Source of the DNA: Liolophura sinensis
Taxonomy: Eukaryota; Mollusca; Polyplacophora; Chitonida; Chitonidae
Assembly (NCBI RefSeq): GCF_032854445.1
Contig: NC_088295.1
Coordinates: forward strand, 13,627,385-13,691,384
Length of the DNA stretch: 64,000 nucleotides
Direction: 5' to 3'
The translations under genes were made by a program, and so were the position numbers. Of the stretch, positions 1 through 13,700 are shown piece after piece. Within the stretch, counting starts at the first letter, position 1. Each line of letters opens with the position of its first letter. The notes under the pieces were generated by a model. The model saw only the letters and a list, made by a program, of their open reading frames with translations. It made no database searches and was not told the DNA's origin.

Positions 1-594
1 ATCAATCAAGCTATCAATTAGAATCATCTGTTTCAATCAGTGGATTAATCACTTTCGCTCCAAGGAGATTGCGTTCACATAAGGGTTGTACTTTTCCCGA
101 TAATTCCATTAACTGTGGAGTTGTCCTAGAACTAAAGTCGGTCGGAACCAAATAACGGCGATTTGTAAGGTTTTAACAAAGCCGTCGTTAGAACAAGGTC
201 TTGCCGTCAGCTGGGTGGACAAAATCCTTGCACAGTATTTCAGAAAGATTAACTGCTTTCACAGATTGATTGATTTTTTTCTTCTAACCACCTTCTAAGG
301 TCTTTAACGGCTGATCTTACAAAATAATTCTTTAGGTTTAGTAGAACAAAATCATTCAGTTTGACTTTTAAAATATCGTGGTTTCCAAATTAGCACGGTA
401 CAATTTATCTTACGCAAGCATTTCAAGCATTAATCTTAAATAGAGCTCTAAATTTCATAAAGGGGGCTATTACCACCTATAATTTATTAAACTTTGAATG
501 ACATAAGGACATAGCTACGGAAAACTCCTTTCAAGTTTTGTTTCAGCATAGGCTGGGTTTTGCCGTTTAGGTCTGTATGAGTGTGTGTGTATGA

Positions 595-625
595 CGGTGG
601 TGTTGGGGGAGGGAGGGGGGCGCTG
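595..625 (+). other. G-rich patch, possible G-quadruplex
   Basis: The + strand carries closely spaced G runs of about five, three and six bases next to a GTGTGTGT tract. This is compatible with G-quadruplex folding, but there is no gene context to give it a role. Confidence 0.25.
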
Positions 626-2202
626 CTGGTAGGCGCAGCTTACACTAGACATCAAAATTTTTAGGGCAAGTACAGGTTGACAAATAAATAACACTATCTG
701 TTATATTTGGTCAGAAATTCGGACTATATCATTCCTCGAATTGATTAGAATTCTTTTAATATGATCACCTGTGACATACAACACACATGCAAACAAGAAT
801 TACTCAATGTTAAAATGCTCCATACAATTTCATGAAATGTGTTAAATGGGAACAAAAACTTCTTAAGAAAACTAAAAATGATCTGCCATCAATAAGTCAT
901 TGATTACCTTTACGTTTACAAACCACTCCCAGCATTATTAAAAATAATATTGCCATGTGAAAATGAATTTAAGACCTATCTGTGTGCTATGAAAATTATT
1001 TTCTTTCAGCGCCATTTTTTCTTTGTTTACTGTTGATATTATATATATGCCTTTGACAATATTTCCGATAAAGGGCTAATGTTTACCTTATTGATAAACT
1101 GCAATAAATAAAGTGTTTATCTTATCTTTAATTTATGAACATGTTTAAAGACAAAATATAATATTTAAGGATCATGCAGTATCAAGAAAATAAGCGATTT
1201 CTTATAGATCAACAAAAACAGAAAGTTCAAGGCGTGAAACTAAGAAAAGTTATGTGTTACATTTCAAGGCGACTTCCATTACGGAGCTAATATAAGGCCA
1301 TTGTATATAACAGAGGAGTGTTGAGCAATCACTGACTTCATTAGACGATTCGTGGTAAGTGCACGAACCATGTCTCCAACTGTCAGGATCAGTTTATGTA
1401 TTAAAACAAATTGCCTTGATAGCAACCATTCCAGGCAACAAACCACATTCACTGTATACTTATTTGCGTGAAATCGTTACGGATGTAAAACTTTCTTGGT
1501 TTAAAGCTTCTGTGGAAGAATGCAGCGTTCTGCAGTGAAATCTTTAACGGCAATGATGTCTGACTGAGGGAGACGCCTTCGTCTCGTCAGAAAATCGATT
1601 CAAGAGAAAAGTACAAACGTTATGGAAATGAAGCGGATTAGATAAACACGTTTTCCTTCCTCCACCACAACGCTGAATTAGCATCCTCGGTGTCTATTGT
1701 TAGGATTCGTGTGAGGGAGAAAGTGATGAGCGATAAGGAGGGTATACGGATTGCCGCAGAATAAAAACAATAAGAAAAGCCCTAAAATGAAGTTAATTAT
1801 ACTGAGCTGGGAAAATACAAATTGCCTCACCAAGTTTATAACTAAACTGATTATATTATGACGTCTCTATGTTAGCGCGCTGAGCATTATGGAACTGGTA
1901 ACCGGAAGACCTGAGGATCAGTCTGTATCTAGGCGTCAAAACAGACGTTCGTCGTTCTAGGTCAATAGTCACACGTAAGATTTCAAATCGTTGATCTTGG
2001 CTGCTCAGCAAGATTTACCACAGCTGTATAAGTTTTCGTCATATACATCCAAAGACAAAGATCAATTGAAAAGTGCGGACTTTTGCTTGAAGTATGTGAA
2101 TGTGTACGTGCATGGGTTTTTTCGTCGTACTTATAAATTTAAATGACGACGGGGAGACATTAGCTGTATTTATATACCGATATACTATATTTTCTGAATC
2201 CA

Positions 2203-2258
2203 GGACAAAAGCCCCAACAAACAAAAGCCCCGCTGACAAAAGCCCCACGGACAAAAGT
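2203..2258 (+). repeat. short tandem repeat of ACAAAAGCCCC
   Basis: The core ACAAAAGCCCC occurs three times, followed by a fourth diverged copy (ACAAAAGTCG), spaced about 16 bases apart. It is a short tandem array or the edge of an interspersed repeat. No function is visible. Confidence 0.6.
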
Positions 2259-4690
2259 CGTCTTAATTAACCGACAAAACATGTCCGACAATCTAACAAA
2301 CATAATATCAAATATTTGTTGACGGGAATTCATATAGTGTTTTCCATGTAAAAATTTTCCATCAAAACGTATCCCATTCTGTCACTCAGTCTCAACAGTT
2401 TTCCTCTCTATAAGCGTTGTACACGTACGTTTTCAAAAGAATATCGCCAAAATGACGCTAATATTATTATAAAATAATTATTATATATTATATTAAAAAG
2501 AATTAAAAACAATTTATAGATTACTCTGTATTTTTTTCAATTTTATATGCGTTACATGCATGTACACGATAAATAAAACGAATCATTGATATTAACGTTA
2601 CATCGAATGTATTCTATATTAATCTGGTCAATTAAAATTTATGTATTATTCTCCGAAATCCAGAAATATAAATGTTGTCTGCATGTTTTTGAACATTTAC
2701 TTTCGGAAAGATCGAAACATTTCACTTTTTGTTTCTTTTGGTTTTTGAGGTTAAAGCCATTGCTGCTACAAGTATTTGGAATAAACCATTCCAAACCATA
2801 ACCATGTCTAATGCATGTAAATTATATTTCCGGGATAGGAACAATAGAAAGTCTAACACAAGCTGCAATACAGCAAATGTTTACCATACTTGTTTAGCTA
2901 TCAGATAAGCCAGGAATGAAGATTGAGCATTTATACCGGTGAGAGATATATCTTTCCGATGCCGTCAAAACGGTTAGAATAGATGCAGAATGAACGAGTA
3001 AGAAGAGGTTCTGTTGATTGCAAACATGTTTTCTTGTAGCGGGGCGAGCCGATGGCGTCAAAGTGCTGCAACCTCTGAAGTATCATGCCAAAGACACCAG
3101 ATAGGTTTGATCCAAGTGTCCCAGGTCTTCCTGGCCATCATACTGTATTGTAGCATTTAACACGCCTGTAAAAGCATCTTACCTTAAGTGCAATAGATAA
3201 CAAAAAGGTGGGCTGGTTATATGCAATACAGCGTGTCACGATTCTCGTTTGGTATTGGTATTTAGGTTATAGGTTACGTGGTTAGAATGTGCACAAGTCA
3301 TATAGTTTCCGCTCACTGTTTGTATCTGTGAGGTTTTCAGCTGTATATATCCTGAGCGTGTCTCAACCAATCCGCAGGATCGCAATGGGCTGCACACAAT
3401 CTGTCCAAGAATACCAATTATTTATTAACGGCTGTTCAACACATTACTAAAAAGAGGTGGACAGATGGTAAATATCATGTTTATGTCATGGAACATTTGC
3501 AAAATGAGCTGGTAGGCGTGTAGAGCAATTCAACATGGAGACCACTACAACAAAGACCTTCACTCAGATGTGGCAGGCCTAGCCTGTTAACACATTGATA
3601 GGAAAGGCTCGATCGTGGTGTCAGGAACTAGGGTTGGCATTCCACTTGGCATCTGAAGAAGTCCCATAATAACTAATTGTTCGCCGTTTTAGTAAGTTAT
3701 TTAATTAAGCTTAAAAAATCAATTTCCTGTTAGTGTAATCGTCTTTTTGTCAGGCATGCAGCTGAAAAAAGCTCAATGCTGCCATTCCCGTGGCCTTGGC
3801 AAATTTCAGTGGATGATCTAGTGAGCTGTCTGGGCATGGCCGAACTGACAAGTGGAACAATGCTGAATTTATGAAAAATATATTTGTGACGACTCGCCGT
3901 TTTCGGCCTAAACAGACAGCTACCCAACGATTCACACTTCTAAGCATCAAATGGTTAGTTAGAATACACTATGCAGTCATGCAGAAACAAAAGTTCCAGA
4001 TTTCAAAGAGAACGGTTATGTAATATTCCATCAATGCTAAACTGAATTTAATGTTAGCAGCTATGCAGTAATGTAATCTCGTTCATTTCTATTTTTAGTC
4101 CCTGTAAAACATTCAGCAACCTTTTCGTCCCGGAATTCAGTTGCTTAAATGTATTCATTTCTGATTAAACTGATACTAATAATTATTACAATATAATACT
4201 GCTCGAATAGGAGGTGTTGCGATTAAAGCGAAACTATAGACATTTTTCTCCACTATATCGCCGTGAGATCGTAGATGTCGCGTAAAACCGAAATCGTTCA
4301 TTCATCCACATCCATATTACCTTAATATTATTACTGAATTATATCTGTACTGGATATTTGTCAGGCACTACCACATTAAAATCTACTTGATTGCATGCTG
4401 TTGATACCGTCTTCTGAATATATTACTATACAATGGACTTGTCTCTCTTTACAGATATCATGTTATATATTGTGTTTGTATAGTTGCTTGTTTTTAAAGA
4501 TCTTTTGACATCGCTATTACCAGTGATATAGACAAATAACCTGGTGATATTCGGCACAAGAAAGCTTTAGAAATGGGAGGGATATTAATATTAGTAATTT
4601 AATTCATAGGGAGTGCAATCGACCGAAGAGAAGCGATAGCGGATAATAAGCGCCTGTTTTGACGTTAAATCAGTTTATGCCTTCCTCATG

Positions 4691-4693
<3 letters not shown>

Positions 4694-4771
<78 letters not shown>
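4694..4771. repeat. (TA)n microsatellite
   Basis: Uninterrupted TA dinucleotides run for about 77 bases (roughly 38 units). This is a perfect microsatellite and so probably length-polymorphic. Confidence 0.97.
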
Positions 4772-4775
<4 letters not shown>

Positions 4776-6689
4776 CAGCTTAACTAAATGATGCATAATT
4801 GCAGGTGCCTATGATTTGGGGAGTGACTTAAGCCTGCCTTTAGATTTATAGCTGTCTGTCCGTCTGACAAGGTTTCTACGCATTGGCACGTCTCTGGAAA
4901 CTGAGAAAGGACTCCGACTGATTGCCGATCGTGCTTCCAAGATGGCCAGCGTCATCTGAGAGATTTAATGGCCTTTGGCGAGTAGTATACACAGTGAAAG
5001 AAATAAGAAGAAAATCATGTCTCTCCTTCCTTCAGACAGTCAGCCAAAAAAAGCATAACTGCGAAGCAATTGTTCCGGATGCCTGAAGTACCAAGCACGG
5101 TGGAGTTGTTAAGGAAATGCTTCTTGTCACAGGCAGACAAGGGCTTGGAGCTGAGTGAACGGATTAGCGTAACCAGTGGGAAATCCTCCAAACCTGGACT
5201 GTGGACGTGAGGATCATACTAACCAGCAGATCCCTCGACACTCGCACCTCGCCTCGTCTTGCCGCGGAGACTCCACTCTCCACACGAACACGGATCAGGA
5301 GGTGAAGATGGTCCTTTGATAAGCTAGCATTAGCCGAGGAATTATATCGTCCGAGAGACGTCATAAATATGACCGATCCCTGAAGAGTCTGTCATGTTGT
5401 TACCCTCTAACACAAAATCTTTCGTGTCTGACCTTGTCAATTTACGAACATTTTCTTAGAAGTATTTTAATGTTAGAAGACAGAACTATAATATATATTA
5501 ACTGGAAACCCAATATGTTATAAAAGGGAGGCTATATGTAAGAAAGTACTAAGTAAGAATATTCAGAGATTTTGGTAATCGAGATTTGATAGGCCTACAG
5601 ATGTTAATATCTGGCACCCATGCACATGTACATACAAATTTATGCTGACACAATGTGCAAAAAACTGATCCATGATTTGAGGTTAACAACCGCTGCTCAC
5701 AAAGGACGGGCAATGGTTATCATGATGGCGAGACGCTGCTTTTTCAGATGAATATAGTTATTGAGGAGACATCGTTGTGCGCATGATATGACTATAATGG
5801 GATAATGGTAATGGTTGTAATGATATACTTCAAGCTTAACATTTGGTTTGTCTGACGTGCCAGGAATGCCGACTCTGTCTTCATAATACAAATCAAAAGT
5901 TATAACTATTCTCTTACAGTGCCCAGCCTTGTTATATGAGTACATGTGTATTCTCAGGTTTGGAAACCCTGAGTGACTTATGATCATTGACTTTCTCATA
6001 CCCATAGAAGGTGGACATCGAAGAGACGAATGTTTGAATAAGTGATGAAAATATATTGTTTAGGATCGACTTTTGCCAAACATCTCTACACCTTGGTTTT
6101 GTTTAAAATAATATTGGTACATATAAAATATGGACCTACATGTTTGACGAGAGGCTTACTGGGGGGTTTAGTACAGAAATGACAATGAAAATCATATTTA
6201 CCTGTATACCACTTAATCGGTTTCCTCCCAAAAAAACCCTCAAAAAATATTGAAAGACTCCCAGCTTTGTGTATTTTAAAATCAATTAAAAAAATGTGTT
6301 AGAGATGTCTGGTTCATAGCTGTCCATACTTGGGGTCGTTTGAGAATACATAGCTATTACAGAGACAAAGGTGCTCAGGTGGGCATTGTCAATTAAAGGG
6401 TGACAAGAATACATGGAGATTTTCTATAATTTAACCTGGATCTAATAACAAAACATGACAAAGTGTCAGCTAACAATGAATAGGTCCCCAACCACAGAAG
6501 CTGTGCCCTAAAGCAGATATCCGAACACCTGTTTCCTGAATAAAATTAGTATGCTTGTCACTAAGTCTAAATCGATGGCACGGGACCTGCATTCAGTGTC
6601 GAGTCGGATCCTGCGTAAGACTTTAAAATTGGCAATCTTGGAGGTTCTCGCTTGGCGCTAAAGGGGCAGGCTATAAAGTATTGATGTTA
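4772..6689. other. no gene recognised
   Basis: The longest frame here (102 codons, minus strand, about 5.7-6.0 kb) has no recognisable domain and no splice context. I see nothing else I can support. Confidence 0.4.
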
Positions 6690-7195
6690 ACAAAGACTTG
6701 TATACAGGTTATTTGAGCAGTCTGGCTCAGTGTGTACCGTACTACGAACTAGTGAGACGTTATCATTGGTATTACCATCCAAATGGCGACATTGGCGCTA
6801 TCGGATCTATGCGCCGAAACAGACATTTGTATCTGCCTGTCGTTAACGAAGATGAACGTTCCGGGTCAATAATCGCAAGCCCAGTTCCCAAAAAGACGTT
6901 CAGCTATCAAAGAGCTAAGAAAGTATATAAATTATGAAAATAGGACGGAATCATGCAAAGAGAAGCGTTCAACAGTTTTCGGGGACACCTCCGTGTGTGA
7001 TAAAGAGTTTGAATCCACAAAACAGTCTGATAAACACAACCAACAGGACAGTCTGAGATGATTAAGGGTATGGAATTATGCCTGTTCATTTACATCATTA
7101 AGAGTTTTACTTTAACTCCGCTTGTAAATGCTAATATGGTAGCGACCTCTACACTCTCTAATTAACACTATGGCCTAACAATCCAGAATTAGGTA
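6690..7195 (-). repeat. interspersed repeat copy, ends in a TIR-like motif
   Basis: Read on the minus strand, this segment starts with TTACCTAATTCTGG, like the inverted-repeat ends of the element at 17,217-17,904. It then runs into sequence shared with 13,575-13,690, including CTTTGCATGATTCCG and a TTATATACTTTCTTAG core. The + strand stretch 7,080-7,195 also aligns to the arm of that foldback element. It therefore looks like a copy, or a composite, of a non-autonomous DNA transposon family. The left border is approximate. Confidence 0.5.
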
Positions 7196-10100
7196 AGATA
7201 AATACACTTATGTTTGTTTTCCAGGTTTTAGACGTCCGACTGATCTAACATTATACAAATCCTGTTTTGTCGTCATATTTAATAAACAGTTACATGAAAA
7301 CAATACAAAGGAGCCGGACAAAGTGTCACGCAATGTGTCAAAGCCTTTTCTGTTGTGGTTTATTTTAATCTCCAGTGCCATCCTCATTCTATACAACAAA
7401 CTTCGCAGTACAACAGCAAGCCTTTTGTGAAAGACAATTGTATAAGGAATGAAAACGTGGCGTTTCTTAATACTGATATGCTGAAATTATGTTCCTCGTC
7501 CATGGTATCCTTCACTGTCTTGTGGTAGTACAGATAAGTCATTCTTTCCTGGATTTGCCACACGTAATGATATATTACCTACGAAAGTGTGATGGCAGGT
7601 AAGACAGATTTAATCGACAACACTGAGTATATTTTAATATGTATTTTATTTTTCTACATGAGTTGACAATTTTATTCGGATTCAGTAGAGAAAGGCGTAT
7701 ACTGGAATGATTGAAAGGAAATATCATATTTCTCACATATCCGTTGGCGAATGAGAGTGGTATTCGGCTTAATATTGCATTATGAGTATCTCATTATCAG
7801 CTCAATAATTTTTTTGCCTCAATAAAAAATTAGGGACTTGGGGGGGGGGACCTACCCTCGTCACTGGCCTTTTGAAACTTTCCAGGATTCGAATACGTTC
7901 AACCCATGCTCCATGAAGTTATCTTAGATATTGCTCTTGAATAGGCGAACTGAAGCAGCAGAAAACAACAGGTTGAAGGGAGGCTATTCCCTTATTTTCG
8001 CATCAATGCATTGGTAGCCTCCCCTTAAACCTTTCGCAAAGGCCTACACCAGCCGATTGCATATACTTGACGGAACGCCCGAGAAATCTTCTTGCTATGC
8101 ATGTTTTTTCAAAACAGGTGGACAATGCTACCTGAATCACCAATGTACATGAAAAGAAGTGTAAATAATGCAAATATTTATTATTCCACTGTGTTAACTG
8201 CGGTAATTCAGTAAATATAATATACTTCATAAAAATAAATTCAAGGCTGGGTCGGGGCTTCACCTCACGAACCACTTATCGTGACAATACCAAAAGGGAT
8301 GTCTTTGCCGGAGAATCTTCAGTAGTTGTGATTGCATTAAATCCAAACCGCTTCAACGTGCACCATCACAAGAGTCACACAAGAGTCAGCTACTGCATGA
8401 TGGTGATTACATTATATTTGTACATTAAAGAATTTTGTGTTGGGTAGCATTGGGTACCGCCAGGTTTGGCATCACAATCATTTCATGCAGAGACACCTAT
8501 TTTTTCTCAGCAGGACATTATATGCGTTCACAATATATGGCTGTCTGTAAGTAGAAATCTCAAATGAAACTATCCAACAGCTTGGCCACTGTGTTTGCAA
8601 ATTTGTTATACCCAAGAAACCATATGTGTTCTGGGTATCCCACAAATCCATTCTCATAACGAGGGCATTTGTTGACCGAACTGTGGTGTATCAAGGGCTC
8701 GCGACGTAACTGGAACTACATAGTTAATCTTGGTGCTAGATGAGTCCGTGACTTCAGCTAACAATTTAGTTATGACAAGAATACTCAGACTGCCAAACCA
8801 AAATCGCTGATATATTTCACTATTAGTTCAGGCTTTAACTGGATTTGAGTAATCTGCCTCTCCACACGGCTTGTATTATTCAGCTTTGGTAGATCAGGCT
8901 TATACATAACCAACACCAATAATATTATCAATACATAGTCTATACACCAACAAATGTACGACTTCTCGACGAACCGCTTTAATTTTAAAGTCTCCATGTC
9001 ATGTGCATAGAAAATGTCGCTTTGGGTCAAACGTAAATGTCATGTGCCAGGAGAGGTAGAGTGTGTAGGAGTTCAGTATGTTTTCAGACGGATTAAGCGG
9101 ATAATGCATATTCATGAAGCTTATCGTTCATGCTCACTCAGTGGGAATTACTGAAGGTCTCAGCTATAGTACATGCCTGCTGTCAGTAATTACAAAACCA
9201 CCTCTGAACAATGCCTTCAAGAATCTATCAACTTGAAGTAGTATATATAACAAATGACTTTTCTTTCAACGCAGAAGCATTTAACCGATTTAATGAGGTG
9301 GAAATGGCGGTGGTATCATATTTGGTATCTTATTTTCTCAACAGACAGAACAATCGAGAACCACTTTCTATGTCACATAATGAACCTTACGTGACGATTC
9401 AACAGTTTTACTCTGGTTGTATGTGGTTAAACAAGCCCAAATTCGCAAGAACTGGAACATTCGGTTAAAAGTCTATGATGCCTTGCACTCAAGCCCATTG
9501 TGAAGTGAATAGCCCATGTTAAAAGGTAGGATGCTACAAATTTGACCGACATCTAAACTGACTGACAGAGCGACTCACAGAGCGACTAACCGCAACTATA
9601 CGTATCTTCAAGTCAGTATTTTTAATTCAAATAACGAAATTACCACGACTCTATTTGTATCAGGTAATTAGGTCTAACATATGATAACTATGGACAGTTC
9701 TACACATCTGACATTGAACTGAAGGCGCTTTCTTTCCGCCAGTTGGATGAAAACTGTCTAATCTGGGAGACAAGATTGTCCTATGTTATACATGTTCATG
9801 AAACTGTCACTAAAACGTGTGACCTGTGACTCAGCCATACTGTAGATCGATGCTGTAGTCGTGTTGTGTTGTATAGAGCAGAGGTCTCCTGTTACACTGT
9901 TGTGACATAAAACAGTCACAAGTCCGTCTATACGAAATGAAGGGGTGTCCATAATTCATGGCCTTCCGTGCTGATTTTCATAAAACCCTTGATTCAGTCT
10001 ATCAATTTTGCGTTCAACTGGTGAATTAACTAATTCTACAATTATAGACTGGAAGAAGCTGTTTTTCATGGGAGATCACTTTCGCTTAGCAAATGATCGC

Positions 10101-10365
10101 TATCGTCCGTACGGCATCAGTGAAAAAAACTTGCGGGAGCTTCCCTATTAATATTTGCACAAATCTAAATGTTAAGTTTGGCATACGTGTAACGCTAATT
10201 AACCATGAAGGAACATTCCAAGTCTGCAGTCGCAAGATCATTTTTCACAAGGACTTAAAACTGCCAATTCCCAAAGGAATACGTAATAAATAATAGACAA
10301 AGACTACACAAAGCTGGTATAACGTGTAAGAGAAATTCCGAGCCCGTGAATATAATTTCTAGGTC
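7196..10365. other. no gene recognised
   Basis: AT-rich sequence with only short anonymous frames, including a run of nine Gs near 7.84 kb. I cannot support any gene or named repeat here. Confidence 0.4.
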
Positions 10366-10487
10366 GAATGCAAACACAGGTATCTCCGTTGTACTTATAT
10401 CGCAACTGTCCATAAACGCACCGTGCTGAATATAACAAGCTTGAATGCTAACAGGCCCCTAGCACCGGGTTAGGCGGAATTACAGAC
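10366..10487 (-). repeat. interspersed repeat copy
   Basis: About 120 bases align to 11,369-11,492. The shared points are GAATGCAAA/GAATACAAA at the left, AGGTATCT, and a right end with AGCACCGGGTTAGGCGGAA matching TATCCCAGGGTTAAGCGGAA. Read on the minus strand, the right end is the CTAATTCCGCTTAACCC motif that begins the copies at 11,629 and 13,345. Confidence 0.5.
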
Positions 10488-10534
10488 ATCTTCTACTTCT
10501 GAACAACCTAAGAAATGATACATAAATGTAATAA

Positions 10535-10662
10535 CGAACTTACAGCACAGAGAGTAAAACCAGAGCAGCGACGACAGTGTGATAATTGGCAAGTGGTTAC
10601 CTGTAATTGGTGAAATATGGTCATTTGTTAACTTACAATTAGTGGAATTAGGTAAGAAAACA
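10535..10662 (+). repeat. arm of foldback repeat family
   Basis: The GAGAGTAAAACCAGAGCAGC...GACAGTGTG portion matches the complement of 17,341-17,405. The right end, GGAATTAGGTAAG, matches the TIR of the 17.2-17.9 kb element. It looks like a solo or truncated arm. Confidence 0.5.
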
Positions 10663-10706
10663 TGCAATGGTGTTAACTGCAATTTGTTACACGTCACTCA
10701 AAATGA

Positions 10707-10935
10707 GTGAGTGAGTGAGTGCTTGGGGTTTAACGTTGTACTCAACAATTTTTCAGGAATCCTTAGGGTGTATGTAATGTGCCTCCTTGTTGCAGGACGA
10801 ATTTCCACCGCTCTTTTATCTAGTGCTGCTTCACTGAGACGAATTATCGAAGGCAAGTAAGTCGCCCCGCCCGAGCCATTATATTGATACGGGTTAACCA
10901 GTCGTTGCACTATCCCCTTCATGCTGGACGTCAAG
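10707..10935 (-). mobile_element. 5'-truncated tRNA-type SINE (family 2) with 12-bp TSD
   Basis: This is the 3' two thirds of the SINE whose long copy lies at 45,619-45,990 on the opposite strand. Shared blocks include the GAGTGAGTGAGTGCTTGGGG end, GCCTCCTTGTTGCAGGACG, CTAGTGCTGCTTCACTGAGACG and CGTTGCACTATCCCCTT. The tRNA-like head is missing. A 12-bp direct repeat, CACTCAAAATGA, lies at 10,695-10,706 and 10,936-10,947, so the truncated copy was inserted as such by LINE-type retrotransposition. Confidence 0.8.
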
Positions 10936-11068
10936 CACTCAAAATGATGAGTTGTCATCACATTTAACACAGAATAACATTAACACAATGCCTAGGATGC
11001 AGGCCTCGGGGAAGTTTCGTCCACAACCAGAATCCTGTTTTATACAGGAATACAATATAATTACAGAC

Positions 11069-11200
11069 GTTTAGCATAGAGAGCAAAACCAGAGCAGGCA
11101 AACACTCCAAAGTAATCGTTGAAATGTGGCCTCTTGTCAATTCAGCTCAGTTAGGATTTTATTAGACTAACTGTTCAGGTAAATGCTTAAAAATAGTACA
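11069..11200 (+). repeat. arm of foldback repeat family
   Basis: Aligns to the complement of 17,270-17,405. Shared blocks are the ATAGAGAGCAAAACC start, CTTGTCAATTCAG and TAACTG..CAGGTAAATGCTTAAA. It is a third copy of the arm also seen at 10,535-10,662 and 17,217-17,400. Confidence 0.5.
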
Positions 11201-11368
11201 TTACATGCTCCCCTACCCCCCACCAGCCCCACCACCATGGCTATAAAATGCTGGTGTCATGTAAGAGCAAAGCTGCCATCAATTTCCAATGATGTACCAA
11301 AAACAGATGATTTTCTAGACATGTACACAATTCATATTTCTAACTCATATAATCCGTGAGTCACTTTT

Positions 11369-11492
11369 AGATGGAATACAAATGTAGGTATCTAAGGTAC
11401 GTTTTGATTGCATCTGTTCACATAAAAGCAGCATTTTGATTTAACAAACATGGATGCTTATACAGCCCCTATCCCAGGGTTAAGCGGAACAA
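11369..11492 (-). repeat. interspersed repeat copy
   Basis: Second copy of the sequence at 10,366-10,487. It ends in CAGCCCCTATCCCAGGG followed by TTAAGCGGAA. Its end is the inverted complement of the start of the copy at 11,629-11,950, about 137 bp downstream, so the two may be ends of one element or two insertions facing each other. Confidence 0.5.
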
Positions 11493-11628
11493 TGACAAGC
11501 AAGAATCTGTCCCTATATACCAACAAGACGGTTATATGGGCCCTATACACTCGTTTTGCAACCTTGGATTTGACTCTTCTGATTGACTGATTGACCTTTA
11601 AATTTCAATGAGAACAGAGTTCCATCCT

Positions 11629-11950
11629 GCTAATTCCGCTTAACCCGGAACTAGGGACAGTATATACATCGTGCTGAATTATATTGCCAAGTTGGATATA
11701 TGCAATAAAAGCGCAACAGAGACAGATTATTCAATATCGACAACCTACAACCTAACATGGTTTACGATTAGGACACCGATTAAATTCAATAGCCTGAACA
11801 TTCTTGACGTCTATCTATCGTCAGTGAAAAAAAATGGTTGCTTGTCTTTGCATGACTCTATACCTATTCCTTACTTTATTTGCTTTCGTAGTTCATTGGT
11901 GGTTTATGTTGAACGTTGTTTTGGAAACTCATTTTGCGATTATTAACCCA
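11629..11950 (+). repeat. interspersed repeat copy
   Basis: Begins CTAATTCCGCTTAACCCGG and shares GTTGGATATATGCA, AAAGCGCAAC, ATCGACAAC and TTGCGATTATTAACC, in the same order, with 13,345-13,700. A 91-codon open frame crosses it, but similarity to the other copies is at DNA level and continues through stops in those copies, so it is not treated as a gene. Confidence 0.55.
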
Positions 11951-13344
11951 AATTATTTAACTGGCGACGACTTACATATACTAGGCCATTTTGGACGACG
12001 ACTTTGACGCCTAGATTTAATCTTTAATGACTTTAAAGTTTAGATATTCTTGTCATTAGGTAATTCAATCTGAATAAATGCAGCTGGAATGTCCTGTATA
12101 TACAGCAGCTTGGTTTGTTCAGATTGTAGTTATAACTGCATGAGCAACAGGATTAGTGATCTTGTGGGGAAGTTACACCCGTTTTGATGTACATCCTGCA
12201 CCCCAAGTTCCTTACAATTTACAATTATTACAGCTATGTTGTAAGTAAAAGTGGATGGAATGTCCAGCTGACGATCTCCCTCATACTTGTGTACCATTCC
12301 GCGAGCTTAGAGCCAGAGGGTGTATATGCATCGTGATGACTATGTTGGGTAAATGAACTGTTGCAACCAGTGCAACAAAAAATACATATTTAACTAAGGA
12401 CAATACTAGGCTAAGCGTGTATCCCTTGCAGAGCAGTGCAATGTATATGCACAGCGCCCATCACCGTATATACAGAATAAACTGGCGTAAGACTAAACTT
12501 ATTTGTTGTCTAAAAAGATTTATGGGTTTGTATCCTTGTTAAACTTGTGTGAAAAAGTTTACACAATTATGTACAACCTTTCTGTGTAATTGTGTACTTA
12601 ATTCAGCAAACGTTTCACTAATTTCGCAAACGTGGTCAAATTTTCCCACATTTACTTACCTGTAGGTAAACATTCACGTCATTGTGGTCAAAAACCTACA
12701 CCACTAAACTTGTATCCACTGTTTCATCGAAGGCATTACAAGAAGTGCAACGACAAAGCGTTCAGACGTCGATGTTCATGGAGTTGCTTGAATTTTCACA
12801 TTTATGTGAAATTCTGGGGAACCATATATCAACACTGTATAGGTAATTCTCACCAGGGTCGATCTTTCTCATTCACTAACAGCATAATGATGATCTGCTA
12901 GCTTTAAACAATCCATGTATATAGCAAAGGCTATGAAAGATATTCACCTACCTTCGCTGGATTTAAAGGAAACCACAGATTCTCCAGATGGTACATCTTA
13001 TCTGAACCTATATTTGTACAAAGTCCAAACGGTATCCTCTCTAACAGACTTTATGACAAGATGGATAGTTTCAATTTTGACAAATTATCCTTACTTGGAC
13101 AGTAATATTCCCAAGGGTCCTGTATATCAAGTGTACATATCTCGCCTCGTAGCATTTGTTAGTTCCTGTCAGTGTTTTGTCTGACGATTTCAATCAACGT
13201 AACAAGTTATTACTGCAAAAACTAGTGTGTCAAGTTTATTTCATCGAACGCCTTCACTCCAAGTTTTACAATGAGTATAACTCTCTTGCAAGTAAACATG
13301 AACAGAGCGTCTAGAATCACTGGCGTTCAGCTTCATGGTTGTTT
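11951..13344. other. no gene recognised
   Basis: Several 85-90-codon frames lie here (for example near 12.6-13.2 kb), but none has a family motif or splice context. A weak AT-rich inverted pair (GTGTGAAAAAGTTTACACAA) lies near 12,548. Confidence 0.35.
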
Positions 13345-13700
13345 GTAATTCCGTTTAACCCGTAGCTAGTCGCCGTACATCCATCGTGTTGAATTAGATC
13401 GCCACGTTGGATATATGCACAGTTGCAATTAAAGCGCAACTGAGATACATATTTTCTTATCGACAACTCATATGCTAGCATGGTATGCGATTTGAACACT
13501 GATTTCACCAAGTCGCCTATAACATACCTTGGATCTTTCCAACATCATAGAAAACTGTGGATTGCTTCTCTTTGCATGATTCCGCCCTATTTTCGTACTT
13601 TATATACTTTCTTAGTTCTTTGGTTGTTTGTGTTATACGTCCTTTGGGGAATTGGCCTTGCGATTATTAACCTGGAACGTCCTAACAACTGTCTGTTTTA
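13345..13700 (+). repeat. interspersed repeat copy
   Basis: Longest copy of the family also at 11,629 (+), 13,940 (+), 6,690 (-) and 15,795 (-). It starts TAATTCCGTTTAACCCG and ends near AACCTGGAACGTCC. The order of shared blocks is the same in the long copies. Confidence 0.55.

Larger units (their letters stand above)
1..4693. other. gene-free AT-rich stretch
   Basis: I see no convincing exon, RNA gene or transposon coding region on either strand. The open frames here are short and lack a recognisable domain or flanking splice sites. Listed separately are a G-rich patch near 600 and a short tandem motif near 2.2 kb. Confidence 0.5.

Noticed and set aside
1555..1600. Small hairpin GAGACG...CGTCTC near 1.57 kb
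   Set aside because: Short stem in intergenic DNA with no repeat copies or gene context. Expected by chance in 64 kb.
5697..6005. 102-codon minus-strand frame
   Set aside because: No family motif, biased toward Y/H/I as expected from AT-rich DNA, and no splice or promoter context.
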